Part shown: positions 7,454 through 15,653 of the stretch, in pieces
Layout: the number at the start of each line of letters is the position of its first letter
Position numbering within the stretch: position 1 is the first letter of the stretch
Assembly (NCBI RefSeq): GCF_014193515.1
Contig: NZ_BLXX01000015.1
Span: forward strand, 1-64,000
DNA length: 64,000 nt
Source of the DNA: Geomonas silvestris
GTDB lineage: Bacteria; Desulfobacterota; Desulfuromonadia; Geobacterales; Geobacteraceae
Direction of reading: 5' to 3'
The notes under the pieces: model-generated
What the model was told of the DNA's origin: nothing
Database searches by the model: none
What the model saw: only the letters and a program-made list of their open reading frames with translations
Made by a program: the position numbers and the translations under genes

Positions 7454-8452
7454 TCATTTTTCCCGGGCCGCGACCACCAGCCCGAGCAGAAGCCAAAAGG
7501 CCTCCCTGAAGCGCCTGAGGATGGTGAAGCCGGTCCCCAGGGTGGCCCCCAGGTTAAACCCGAGGGAGAGCAGGATGTTGCCGCCGTCCTGGACCCCCAG
7601 GGATATCGGGATCATGAACCCGAGCCCGGCCACCAGCTGGGAAAGGGCATCGAGACAGAGGGCGAGCGGCAGTCCGATCGGGTGCCCCAAAAGCCAGAAG
7701 ATCACCCAGACCTCGACCGCGTGCAGCGCCCATCCCGCCAGGTAACAGGCAAGGGCGAGGAGCCCCAGGCCGGCCTGCCGGCGGTAGAACTGATCGAGCG
7801 CCTGGTCCAGCGCGGCGCACTCGGCGCTGCGGGCCCGCAAAAGCGCGGGGCAGAGCCCGATGCGGTCCAAAAACGCGATAAGGGAGGAACAGGGGTGCCG
7901 GCGCTGCACGAGCAGGAAGGCGCCGGCGCCACCGGCAAGGATAAGGGTCCCCAGGTAGCTCAACAGGGTAAGGCGCGGCGGGAGCCCGGGCAACACCTGC
8001 GGGATCAGGGCGAAACTGATCAGGATGTAGAAGACCAGGCTCACCACCATGAGCGCCTTGTGGATCACCAGCGAAGCGGTCGCCTCGGGCCAGGAGACCC
8101 CCGCCGCGTTCAGGCGCTGCGCCTTGAAGGGCTCCCCCCCCAACGAGGCGGTGGGGGTCAACTGGTTCAGCGATTCCCCGGCCAGCCTGAACAGGTAGAG
8201 GCGCCCAAAAGGGGGCGCCCCCTCGCGGCAGGAAAGGATCAGGTGCCAGGAGAGGGTCCACAGCAGGGTGACCGCCCCGTAGGGGATCAGCAGCAGCGGC
8301 CAATAGCGGCTCCCTTGCCAAAAGGAGCGCACCAGGGCGTCCCAGTCGATGTTGCGCACCATGAGAAAGAGCACCAACGAGGCGACCGCCAGCAGGAGAA
8401 GGGTCAGGCGTCGCATGGGACTGGCTCCGGTCTTGGAGGTTTCAGCGGGCAT
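7454..8452 (-). CDS. Polytopic protein of the lysylphosphatidylglycerol synthase TM (UPF0104) family
   Basis: 332 aa from the ATG at 8452, preceded by GGAG; a GTG at 8482 is possible but has no spaced RBS. Several hydrophobic helices span the protein, with family-like motifs GESLNQLTPTASLGGEPFKA and the C-terminal GVQDGGNILL. This family includes the flippase part of MprF and HpnL/AglD-like proteins that move or modify lipid-linked molecules. The start is 26 bases downstream of the sulfotransferase stop. A lipid- or glycan-transport role beside a sulfotransferase is plausible; no substrate can be read from sequence. Confidence 0.8.
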   Translation of the reverse strand: MPAETSKTGASPMRRLTLLLLAVASLVLFLMVRNIDWDALVRSFWQGSRYWPLLLIPYGAVTLLWTLSWHLILSCREGAPPFGRLYLFRLAGESLNQLTPTASLGGEPFKAQRLNAAGVSWPEATASLVIHKALMVVSLVFYILISFALIPQVLPGLPPRLTLLSYLGTLILAGGAGAFLLVQRRHPCSSLIAFLDRIGLCPALLRARSAECAALDQALDQFYRRQAGLGLLALACYLAGWALHAVEVWVIFWLLGHPIGLPLALCLDALSQLVAGLGFMIPISLGVQDGGNILLSLGFNLGATLGTGFTILRRFREAFWLLLGLVVAAREK

Positions 8453-8478
8453 GGGGACTCCGGATGGCGGCCAGCGAC

Positions 8479-9828
8479 TCACCCCTCGACTGCCACGTCG
8501 AAATGTTCGCAGTAGCGGCGGAACTTTTCCCGCTCCAGGTGCGGGTCGAGCCCGAACTGCTCGAGGGCGTAGAGGTGCGCCCCGTGCTTATCCTTGGGGT
8601 TCTCCGCGATGAAGCGCCCCATGGCCGCCTCGGCCTCGGGGGTGAGCTCGCGAGCGAAGTGTCGGTAGATGCGCCGCACCACGGCCATGGGGTCGCGGAC
8701 CAGTTCCGGGTAGGCCACGTCGCAGAAGCTGCCGTCGAGGTCACCGCGCGCAGCGCGCATCTCGGTAAGCAGGTTCGCGCTGTCCACCCAGCGCCGGCTC
8801 ACCTCGGCACCCAGCTGTTTCAGGTCGATGGGGCCGGTAAAGGGGGCCCTGAGCACCTGGGCGAAGCTTGCACAGGATGGAAGCACCTTGAGCGGGTCGC
8901 GGTGGGTGACCACCACTTGGGCGTCGGGATAGACCCGGAACAGGGCGTCGAGCGCCATCAGGTGGCTGGGGGCCTTGAGCACCCAATGCGAACCGGGGCA
9001 GTGCCACTGCAGATGCTGCAGGAAATTGCGGTGGCAGCGGTAGGCCGGGGTCTTGTCCTGGCGGTCGTGCCAGCGGCGGTAGGAGGTGACGAAGTACATC
9101 GACTCGAAGACGTAACTGAGGAAGGAGTGGTCCGTTATGGCTATGCACTCCTGGGGAAGCCTCGCCTCGATGGTGTGGCACTTGTCGAAGTCAGGCATCA
9201 GGACGTCGATCCAGGCGAGTTCCTTGCGGGTGCGCGCGATGCGCGGGTCGCTTTGGTAGCTCGCGGTTTCCGGCGGCGGCGAGGGGTGCATGACCTCCCA
9301 TACCTGGGGAGCCCGGCAGGCGGGGTCCTGGGCGAGGAGCGCGTGCAGGAAGGTGGTGCCGCTTCGGGGGAGGCCGGTGATGAACATCGGCCGGACGATG
9401 CGTTCCCGGGCGATCCCGGGAAACTGGCTGCGGTCCCGGGTCAGGCGCAGCCGGTTGGCGAGCAGCCTCTGCATCTCGGTGGCGACGGTGATCCGCCCCA
9501 AAAGGTTGAGCCGGGCGTCCTCCTCGAAGGAGCGCATCAGTATCCGGAAGGCGCCGGCGCAGTCCGGGTCCCCGAAATCGGAGAGCCCGGTAAGCTCGCA
9601 GCTTTTGGCGCTCAGGTGGTCCGGGTCCAGCGAGACGAAGGGGCGGCCGTCCTTGAGGAGCAGGCGGCCGAAGCTGTTCATGCCGGCGAGGGCCCGGTGT
9701 CCCAGTGCTGCCAGGAGCGGGGGGAAACGGAACCCTCTCCCCGGTGCCGGGTGGGCGCCGCCTGGTTCGGGGCGCCCACCCGGCACCGCGAGTTCCGGCC
9801 CGGCGCCGACGATACGGTCCTGTTTCAC
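8479..9828 (-). CDS. PAPS-dependent sulfotransferase
   Basis: 449 aa from a GTG at 9828 preceded by GGAGAAC. The 5'-phosphosulfate loop is FITGLPRSGTTFLH (near residue 150) and the 3'-phosphate-binding region is VVVTHRDPLKVLPS, both diagnostic of the sulfotransferase fold; VLKAPSHLMALDALF lies between. It transfers sulfate from PAPS to an acceptor, here unknown (glycan, lipid or natural product). Residues ~14-31 are Pro/Gly-rich because the DNA there is a perfect 18-bp inverted repeat (9742-9788), so the first ~49 residues may not be conserved and a later start (Met50, 9681) is possible though it lacks an RBS. Confidence 0.88.
   Translation of the reverse strand: MKQDRIVGAGPELAVPGGRPEPGGAHPAPGRGFRFPPLLAALGHRALAGMNSFGRLLLKDGRPFVSLDPDHLSAKSCELTGLSDFGDPDCAGAFRILMRSFEEDARLNLLGRITVATEMQRLLANRLRLTRDRSQFPGIARERIVRPMFITGLPRSGTTFLHALLAQDPACRAPQVWEVMHPSPPPETASYQSDPRIARTRKELAWIDVLMPDFDKCHTIEARLPQECIAITDHSFLSYVFESMYFVTSYRRWHDRQDKTPAYRCHRNFLQHLQWHCPGSHWVLKAPSHLMALDALFRVYPDAQVVVTHRDPLKVLPSCASFAQVLRAPFTGPIDLKQLGAEVSRRWVDSANLLTEMRAARGDLDGSFCDVAYPELVRDPMAVVRRIYRHFARELTPEAEAAMGRFIAENPKDKHGAHLYALEQFGLDPHLEREKFRRYCEHFDVAVEG
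9742..9788. repeat. Perfect 18-bp inverted repeat inside the 5' end of the sulfotransferase gene
   Basis: Left arm 9742-9759 and right arm 9771-9788 are exact reverse complements (CGGTGCCGGGTGGGCGCC on the plus strand), separated by 11 nt. In the mRNA this would be a very stable hairpin about 40-90 nt after the GTG start. It keeps the reading frame open. Confidence 0.95.
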
Positions 9829-9958
9829 GTAGTTCTCCTTGACGTCAGGAAATTGAAGAGGCCGGGCCGCCCAAAAAGGACGGCGGCCTGAAAAACCCGA
9901 TCCGCAGCGGGCGCGACCTGCCCGCGCTCAACCTCAACCTCTGCCTCGCCTCAGGCCT

Positions 9959-10756
9959 TTACATGTAGCCGTCCTTGTGCAGCCGCTCCATGCCGCGCTC
10001 GGCATCCTGGGCGCGGCCGCTGCGCTCGGCAACCCGCGAGGCGCGCAGTTCGGCGATGATCTCCGTGACGCTGCGGGCCCGCGAGGCGATGGGTGCCGTA
10101 CAGGGGGCACAGCCGAGACTGCGGTAGCGCTGGCCGTTACCCCGCTCGAAATAGAGCGGGATCACCGGGATCGCCTCGCGCTCGATGTACTCCCAGATGT
10201 TGATCTCACTCCAGTCCAAAAGAGGGTGGATGCGCAGGTGGGTCCCCGGCTCGAACCGGGTCTTGAACTGGTCCCACAGCTCCGGCGGCTGGTCCTTGAA
10301 GTCCCAGTCGTTGTTGCTGTCCCGGGGGGAGAAGTAGCGCTCCTTGGCGCGGGTACCTTCCTCGTCCGAACGGACCCCGACGATCACCCCGGTATAGCCG
10401 TGCTCGGCGAGCAGCTGACGCAGCGCCTCGGTTTTCAGGGCACAGCAGCAGGCAAAGGTGCCCCGGGTCGGGTGCATCCCGTCCGCAAGCGCGGCGCGGT
10501 TTTGCCCCACCACCAGGTTGAGCCCCCACTCGCGGGCGGTGCGGTCGCGGTACTCGATCATCTCCGGAATCTTATAGGAGGTGTCGATGTGCACCAACGG
10601 AATGGGACAGTGCCCAAAGAACGCCTTGCGCACCAGCCAGAGCAGGACCGTGGAGTCCTTCCCCATGGACCAGAGCATGCAGAGATTCTCGAAGTTCTTG
10701 TAGGCTTCGCGCAGGATGTACATGGAGCGGTCTTCCAGTTCGTCCAACTGACTCAT
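9959..10756 (-). CDS. cysD: CysD-like sulfate adenylyltransferase subunit 2 (PP-loop)
   Basis: 265 aa from the ATG at 10756, preceded by AGGAAGG; a longer frame to 10822 lacks an RBS. Starts with the CysD signature [20 protein letters not shown], then PP-loop [12 protein letters not shown] (residues 30-41; canonical form SGGKDS). Later blocks [33 protein letters not shown] and a [10 protein letters not shown] tail match CysD, though the protein is shorter than the usual ~300 aa and has an extra Cys in GCAPCTAP. CysD with GTPase CysN makes adenylyl sulfate from ATP and sulfate. No CysN or CysC is in this window, so they must be elsewhere. Placement upstream of a sulfotransferase suggests supply of activated sulfate. 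Confidence 0.87.
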   Translation of the reverse strand: MSQLDELEDRSMYILREAYKNFENLCMLWSMGKDSTVLLWLVRKAFFGHCPIPLVHIDTSYKIPEMIEYRDRTAREWGLNLVVGQNRAALADGMHPTRGTFACCCALKTEALRQLLAEHGYTGVIVGVRSDEEGTRAKERYFSPRDSNNDWDFKDQPPELWDQFKTRFEPGTHLRIHPLLDWSEINIWEYIEREAIPVIPLYFERGNGQRYRSLGCAPCTAPIASRARSVTEIIAELRASRVAERSGRAQDAERGMERLHKDGYM

Positions 10757-10808
10757 CAATCCCTTCCTCTGCCTGTGTGCAAGCGCCCCGAATGATTCAC
10801 CATGGTTA

Positions 10809-10850
10809 ATTTGCCACAGCAAATACTATAAGCAGTGTCTGAGATTGCAA
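10809..10850 (-). promoter_or_regulatory. Predicted promoter of the cysD-sulfotransferase operon
   Basis: On the minus strand TTGCAA (10850-10845), 16-nt spacer, TAGTAT (10828-10823), about 60 bp before the cysD start. A 6-4-6 inverted repeat ATTTGC-CACA-GCAAAT (10809-10824) spans the predicted start point and could be an operator. Confidence 0.55.
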
Positions 10851-11123
10851 CCGTGTGGGCACCCTTTTTTTATCGGTGCGGCACCGGAAAACCCACCTCC
10901 AACCGGTGCAGGACCAGAATTCACCAGTTTCAATGAGGTGCTGCATATTTTACCCGCCCAGGGTCAGAATCCGGGAGTCTTGGCGCTCAGAAGACGCCCT
11001 ACCCTCCCCGGAAAAAGTGCCGGCCGCCCTTTAAACCCCGAATAATCTCCTTGATATCAGACGCTTTGGGCTGTACATTAGAGCGCGCCGCAACCCCGAC
11101 CAGCTACCAGCGAGGTTTTCCCC
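10851..11123. other. Divergent intergenic region between cysD and the chemosensory operon
   Basis: With the cysD promoter region, 367 bp separate the two divergent operons. I find no clear plus-strand -35/-10 pair, no riboswitch-like fold and no coding frame. The plus-strand promoter of the chemosensory operon must lie here. Confidence 0.5.
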
Positions 11124-11585
11124 ATAGACGCAGCACAGCTCCTCATCTTTTCATTGGAACAACAGCGCTATGCGCTGCGTGTCGAGACGGTCGACCGGGT
11201 GATCCGGGCGGTGGCGGTGACTCCGCTCCCCAAGGCGCCCGAGATCGTGCTCGGGGTCCTCGACCTGCACGGGCAGGTGATCCCGCTCATCGACCTGCGC
11301 CGGCGCTTCGGTCTCCCGACCAGGAAGCTGCGCACCAGCGATCAGTTCGTCATCGCGCGCGCCGGCCTGCTTACCGTGGCGCTCGCCGTGGACGGCACCG
11401 AAAGCGTGCAGCAGGTGCTTCCCGAGGCGATCCAGGAGGCCGGGGGGATCGTAAGCGGCACCGAGTTCCTCGAGGGGGTCACCCGCAACGAGGAGGGGCT
11501 CGTGCTGATCCACGACCTGGGGACGCTCCTGTTCCCCGAGGAGGCCCGGGCCCTCGCCAGGGCCCTCGAGGGGACCCCGGCATGA
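11124..11585 (+). CDS. cheW: CheW-like coupling protein (WspB position), apparent ATA start
   Basis: A CheW domain: LLIFSLEQQRYALRV, VIRAVAVTPLPKAPEIVLGV, VIPLIDLRRRFGL and LIHDLGTLLF. The conserved first beta-strand (AQLLIFSLEQQ) lies upstream of the only standard start codon, a TTG at 11154, so the real start must be earlier. The frame is closed by TAG at 11079 and contains no ATG, GTG or TTG before 11154. An ATA at 11124 preceded by GAGG with an 8-nt gap fits exactly, giving 153 aa and an N-terminus DAAQLLIFSL. Either a rare ATA start or an ATG lost by mutation or error. The stop overlaps the CheR start (ATGA). Confidence 0.8.
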   Translation: MDAAQLLIFSLEQQRYALRVETVDRVIRAVAVTPLPKAPEIVLGVLDLHGQVIPLIDLRRRFGLPTRKLRTSDQFVIARAGLLTVALAVDGTESVQQVLPEAIQEAGGIVSGTEFLEGVTRNEEGLVLIHDLGTLLFPEEARALARALEGTPA

Positions 11586-13081
11586 ACCAGGGGCAGCCGG
11601 GGCTGCCGGAGACACTGGCACAGTTTGCCCGGTTCATCTCCCGCCACATGGCCCTGCACTTCGCGGAGGACCGGCTGGCGGAGCTGGAGCAAAAGCTCGC
11701 CCCGCTGGCCCGGGAGGCAGGCCAGGCTGACCTGGCCGAGTTTCTCAAGGGGGTCATGAGCGCCCCGCCGTCGCGCAGCCAGCTTAAACCGCTGGCCCGG
11801 GCACTCACCATCGGCGAGACCTACTTCCTGCGCGACCCGCGCAGCTACCAGGTCCTCGAGCGCGAGGTGCTACCCGAGCTGATTGCCCGGAAACGGCAGG
11901 GCGACCGCACCCTGAGGCTCTGGAGCGCCGGCTGCGCCTCGGGCGAGGAACCCTACACCCTGGCGATCCTGCTCAGCCGCGTCATCCCTGACCTGGGTAG
12001 CTGGCAGATCTCGCTGGTGGGGACCGACATCAACGAGCAGTCGCTGGAAAAGGCACGGCAGGGAAACTACAGCAAGTGGTCGTTTCGTAACGCCCCGGCC
12101 TGGCTCATGGACTACTTCACGCGCCAGGAGGACGGCCGCTACCAGATCGTGCCGCGCATCCGCGACATGGTGCGCTTCGAGTACCTGAACCTTGCCCAGC
12201 CGCAGGCAGAAGCCGAACCGGTCACCGGCACCGACGTTCTGGACATCATCTTCTGCAGAAACGTCATGCTCTACTTCGGGCCGGCCCAGATCGAGCGCAC
12301 CATGGGGCGTTTCCACCGGGCCCTGAACGAGGGGGGCTACCTGTTCGTAGGCCCCACCGAGGTGGACCAGCGCCAGATGGAGGGCTTCTCCTGCCGGCGC
12401 CTGGAAGGGGCCTTCGTGCTCAGCAAGGAGTCCCGGGTGCCGCAACCGCCCCCGCCGGCCGCGGCGCCCCCCCTCCGGGTGGCAGCGCCCCCCCTGCCGC
12501 GCCAGCGGCACCGGGAGCCGGCAAAGGTGGCGTCGCCCGCCCCGAAGAAGGGAGCCCCGGCACCGGCCGCTCCCCCGGCGTTCGAACAGGCGCTCAGCCA
12601 CTACCGGACCGGGAGCTACCAGCTGGCTGCGGATCTGGTCCGGCAGCTGCGCGACGCGGGGCCGGCCGACCTGGAAACCCTCATGCTCGGGGCGCGGGCG
12701 CTCGCCAACATAAGCCGCTTCGGCGAGGCGGGGGTCCTGTGCGACGAGGCCCTGGCCGCCGACCCGTTGAGCGTCCCGGCCCACTACCTGAAGGCGATCA
12801 TCCTGGAACACCTGGGGGAGCCCGAGGCGGCCTGTGCGGCACTTAAGAGGGTGCTCTTCATCGACGGGGAGTTCCTTTTGGCCTACTTCGCCCTGGGAAA
12901 CCTCTACCGGGTAAGCGGAGACGCGGCCGAGAGCCAGCGCAACTACGCCAACGCCCTGCGCCTACTGGAGCGCCGCGACCCCCAGGAACTGCTTCCGGAT
13001 ACCGAGGGGCTGAGCGCCGGCGCGCTGGCCCAGCTGATCCGCGACATGACACCGGCAAGGAGAAGAGATGGCGTCAGGTAA
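11582..13081 (+). CDS. cheR: CheR methyltransferase with C-terminal TPR (WspC-like)
   Basis: 499 aa. CheR N-domain (residues ~10-75) is followed by a SAM-binding domain with LWSAGCASGEEPYTLAI, VGTDINEQSLEKAR, DIIFCRNVMLYF and GGYLFVGPTEV. A Pro/Ala/Lys-rich linker (~290-345) leads to TPR-like helices (FEQALSHYRTGSYQLAADLV, AHYLKAIILEHLGEPEAACAAL). CheR-TPR fusions are typical of WspC and alternative chemosensory systems. It would methylate glutamates on the receptor encoded downstream. ATG overlaps the CheW stop by 4 nt, and its end overlaps the next gene by 14 nt. Confidence 0.93.
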   Translation: MNQGQPGLPETLAQFARFISRHMALHFAEDRLAELEQKLAPLAREAGQADLAEFLKGVMSAPPSRSQLKPLARALTIGETYFLRDPRSYQVLEREVLPELIARKRQGDRTLRLWSAGCASGEEPYTLAILLSRVIPDLGSWQISLVGTDINEQSLEKARQGNYSKWSFRNAPAWLMDYFTRQEDGRYQIVPRIRDMVRFEYLNLAQPQAEAEPVTGTDVLDIIFCRNVMLYFGPAQIERTMGRFHRALNEGGYLFVGPTEVDQRQMEGFSCRRLEGAFVLSKESRVPQPPPPAAAPPLRVAAPPLPRQRHREPAKVASPAPKKGAPAPAAPPAFEQALSHYRTGSYQLAADLVRQLRDAGPADLETLMLGARALANISRFGEAGVLCDEALAADPLSVPAHYLKAIILEHLGEPEAACAALKRVLFIDGEFLLAYFALGNLYRVSGDAAESQRNYANALRLLERRDPQELLPDTEGLSAGALAQLIRDMTPARRRDGVR

Positions 13082-13685
13082 TCCGCAACAACCGGGGCAG
13101 CCCCTGGACTGGCCGGCGCTTTTGGAGCGCCAGCGCCTCCTGGCTTGCGAGCTCTCCGGCCAGGAGGACCCGGGGGAGGTCCAGGGAGTGCTCGAGGCCC
13201 GTGCGGCCGAGCTGGCCGTGCCGCCCCCCGAGCCCCGCAGCGGCCGGTACCTGGACTGTCTGGAGTTCGTGCTCTCCGGCGAGCGCTACGCCCTGGAGCT
13301 GCGCTACCTGATCCAGACCCTCCCCTTGACCGATTTCACCCCGCTCTTCTGCACGCCCCCCTTCGTCCTGGGGCTTACCATCCTGCGCGGGCGCATCATC
13401 TCGATCATCGACCTGCGCCGTTTCTTCGAGCTCCCCCTCGTGGGGCTCGCCGACCTGAACCGGGTGATGGTGGTGGGCAACGGCGCCATGGAGGTCGGGA
13501 TCCTGGCCGACAGCATCGTGGGGGTGGGCTCGGTGCCGGTCGCGGAGCTGCAGCCGGCTCCCGCTGCCTTTACCGGGCTGCGCGAAGAGTTCCTCTCCGG
13601 GGTCACCGCCGAGCGCCTGGCGGTCCTCGACCTGGGGAAGATCCTGGCCGACCGCAGGATCGTGGTACACGAAGAGGTGGGTTAA
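13068..13685 (+). CDS. cheW: Second CheW-domain protein (WspD position)
   Basis: 205 aa. Starts inside the cheR 3' end with AAGGAGAAGAG just before the ATG. After an N-terminal helical extension of ~60 residues comes the CheW fold: YLDCLEFVLSGERYALELRYL, FVLGLTILRGRIISIIDLRRFF and VMVVGNGAMEVGILAD, ending SGVTAERLAVLDLGKIL. The extended N-terminus resembles WspD, the second adaptor of Wsp systems, which always have two CheW proteins around CheR. Confidence 0.9.
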   Translation: MASGNPQQPGQPLDWPALLERQRLLACELSGQEDPGEVQGVLEARAAELAVPPPEPRSGRYLDCLEFVLSGERYALELRYLIQTLPLTDFTPLFCTPPFVLGLTILRGRIISIIDLRRFFELPLVGLADLNRVMVVGNGAMEVGILADSIVGVGSVPVAELQPAPAAFTGLREEFLSGVTAERLAVLDLGKILADRRIVVHEEVG

Positions 13686-13734
13686 CGCCGGGCGTCCGGC
13701 GAACACGTTACTATTTCCAGCACCTGGGGGATTC

Positions 13735-15591
13735 ATGCTCGGCAATCTCAAAATTCGCTCTCGGCTGATCGCAGGCTTTGCGGTCGTGGTGTTGTTCCTG
13801 ATCCTGGTGGGCGGGATCTCGCTCAGGAACCTCATGGCGCAGGGGGACCTGATGACCCGGTTCTTCGAGCACCCCTTCGTGGTGACCGCATCGATCCAGG
13901 AGGTCCAGGAACAGATCGTCCGCATCCATCGCAGCATGAAGGACGTGGTGCTCTACGGCAGCGACCGCAGCGAGCTGGCCATCGCCCTCAAAGACATCGA
14001 CAACTCCGAGCAGATCGTCTACCGCGAGCTCGCCGTCGCCAAGGAGCGCTTTTTGGGCGACAAGGCGAAGATGGACCGCATCAAGGTCCTGATGGACCAG
14101 TGGCGGCCGGTCCGGGAGCGTACCGTGGACCTGGTGCGCCAGGGGAAACTCGAGGAGGCGGCCCGCTTCCACAAGGAGTTCGCCCGCCACCTGGTGAGCA
14201 ACATCGACAGCGAGGTCGAGGGGGTGCTGCAGTACTCCAAGAACAAGGCCAAGAACTTCATGGAGCAGTCGCAGTCAAGCCAGCGTTCCACCCTGGCGCT
14301 CACCGGAATCCTGATCTGCCTCGCCGCGCTTTTAGCTGCGGCCATCGCCTACGTGATCACCCGCTCGATCCTGGGGCCGCTCAAGGAGGCGGTGGAGGCC
14401 GCCGACCGGCTGGCCCTGGGGGACCTGAGCGTGGAGATCGGCAGCAGCTGCGACAACGAGATCGGCCAACTGCTGCGCTCCATGGGGACCATGGTCGCCT
14501 CCTGGCGCCGCATGGGGGAAAACGCCAACCGGATCGCCCTGGGCGACCTGAACCTCGAGGTGGTCCCCAACTCCGAGCGCGACGTCTTCGGCATCGCCAT
14601 GCGCAACATGGTGCTCTCCCTGAAAAGGCTCGCCGCCAGCGCCGACCGGATCGCCGCGGGGGACCTCACCGTCGAGCTCGAGCCCGCCTCGGACAAGGAC
14701 CAGCTCGGGCACTCCTTCGCCGCCATGTCCCGCAACCTGCGCGAGCTGAGCCAGGAGATCCGCGAGGTGGTGGGGGTCTTGGCAGCCTCGGCCGGCGAGA
14801 TCATGACCACGGTGAGCGAGCTCGCCTCGAGTTCCGCCGAGACCGCCTCCTCGGTCTCCGAGACCAACGCGACGGTCCAGGAGGTGCGCCAGACCACCGA
14901 CCTCACCTCGCAGAAGTCGCGCCAGGTCTACGAAAGCGCGAGCAATTCGGTGCAGGTCGCCAAAAACGGCCAGTTCTCCGTCGAGGAGGCGATCGGGGGG
15001 ATGCGCGGCATCGACGAGCGCATGGGCTTCATCGCCGAGCGCATCGTGAACCTCTCCGAGCAGAGCCAGGCCATCGCCGAGATCATCGCCACCGTGAACG
15101 ACCTCGCCGAGCAGTCGAACCTCCTCGCGGTGAACGCCGCCATCGAGGCGGCCAAGGCCGGCGAGCACGGCAAGGGGTTCGCGGTGGTGGCCCAGGAGGT
15201 GAAGAACCTGGCCACCCAGTCCAAGCAGGCGACCGCGCAGGTGCGCGGCATCCTCGGGGTGATCCAGAAGGCGACCAGCGCCGCGGTCCTCGCCACCGAG
15301 CAGGGAAGTAAGGCGGTGGAAAACGGGTTGCGCCAGTCCGGGGCCGCCGGCGAGGCGATCCGCCAGCTCGCCGCCGCCATCGAGGAGTCCTCCAACGCCA
15401 CCCTGCAGATCGTCACCTCCACCCAGGAGCAGGCGATCGGCATGGACCAGATCGCCATCGCGGTGCAGAGCATCAACCAGGCGAGCGGCCAGAACCTGGA
15501 GGGGTCCCGCCAGATCGAGGCCGCCGCGCGCAACCTTTACGAGCTGAACCAGAAGCTGCAGCAGCTGGTGAGCCGGTACACCCTGGCATGA
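13735..15591 (+). CDS. Methyl-accepting chemotaxis protein with tandem HAMP domains (WspA position)
   Basis: 618 aa. TM1 ~12-34, a periplasmic four-helix-bundle region (~35-185), TM2 ~190-212, then three HAMP-like units recognisable from ADRLALGDLSVEI, ANRIALGDLNLEV and ADRIAAGDLTVEL, and a long MA signalling domain with the hairpin tip IIATVNDLAEQSNLLAVNAAIEAAKAGEHGKG split around residue 460. No C-terminal CheR-docking pentapeptide is seen; it ends SRYTLA. Start has GGGGG five bases before the ATG. It is the only receptor in the operon and presumably the input for the CheA downstream. Confidence 0.93.
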   Translation: MLGNLKIRSRLIAGFAVVVLFLILVGGISLRNLMAQGDLMTRFFEHPFVVTASIQEVQEQIVRIHRSMKDVVLYGSDRSELAIALKDIDNSEQIVYRELAVAKERFLGDKAKMDRIKVLMDQWRPVRERTVDLVRQGKLEEAARFHKEFARHLVSNIDSEVEGVLQYSKNKAKNFMEQSQSSQRSTLALTGILICLAALLAAAIAYVITRSILGPLKEAVEAADRLALGDLSVEIGSSCDNEIGQLLRSMGTMVASWRRMGENANRIALGDLNLEVVPNSERDVFGIAMRNMVLSLKRLAASADRIAAGDLTVELEPASDKDQLGHSFAAMSRNLRELSQEIREVVGVLAASAGEIMTTVSELASSSAETASSVSETNATVQEVRQTTDLTSQKSRQVYESASNSVQVAKNGQFSVEEAIGGMRGIDERMGFIAERIVNLSEQSQAIAEIIATVNDLAEQSNLLAVNAAIEAAKAGEHGKGFAVVAQEVKNLATQSKQATAQVRGILGVIQKATSAAVLATEQGSKAVENGLRQSGAAGEAIRQLAAAIEESSNATLQIVTSTQEQAIGMDQIAIAVQSINQASGQNLEGSRQIEAAARNLYELNQKLQQLVSRYTLA

Positions 15592-15653
15592 CGTTCCGCC
15601 AGCGCGCGCATAACCGCCCGGCCCTGCCGGCGGCTCAGGGCGAGGCTTAGGCC

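Noticed and set aside
10851-11123. GEMM (c-di-GMP) riboswitch ahead of the chemosensory operon
   Set aside because: Such riboswitches are common in Geobacter, but I could not find the conserved GGGACGCAAAGCC-type core here or in other gaps of the window.
11051-11581. Extended N-terminus for CheR reaching back to 11051
   Set aside because: It overlaps the CheW gene in another frame and is Arg/Gly-rich junk; the ATG at 11582 begins a standard CheR N-domain.
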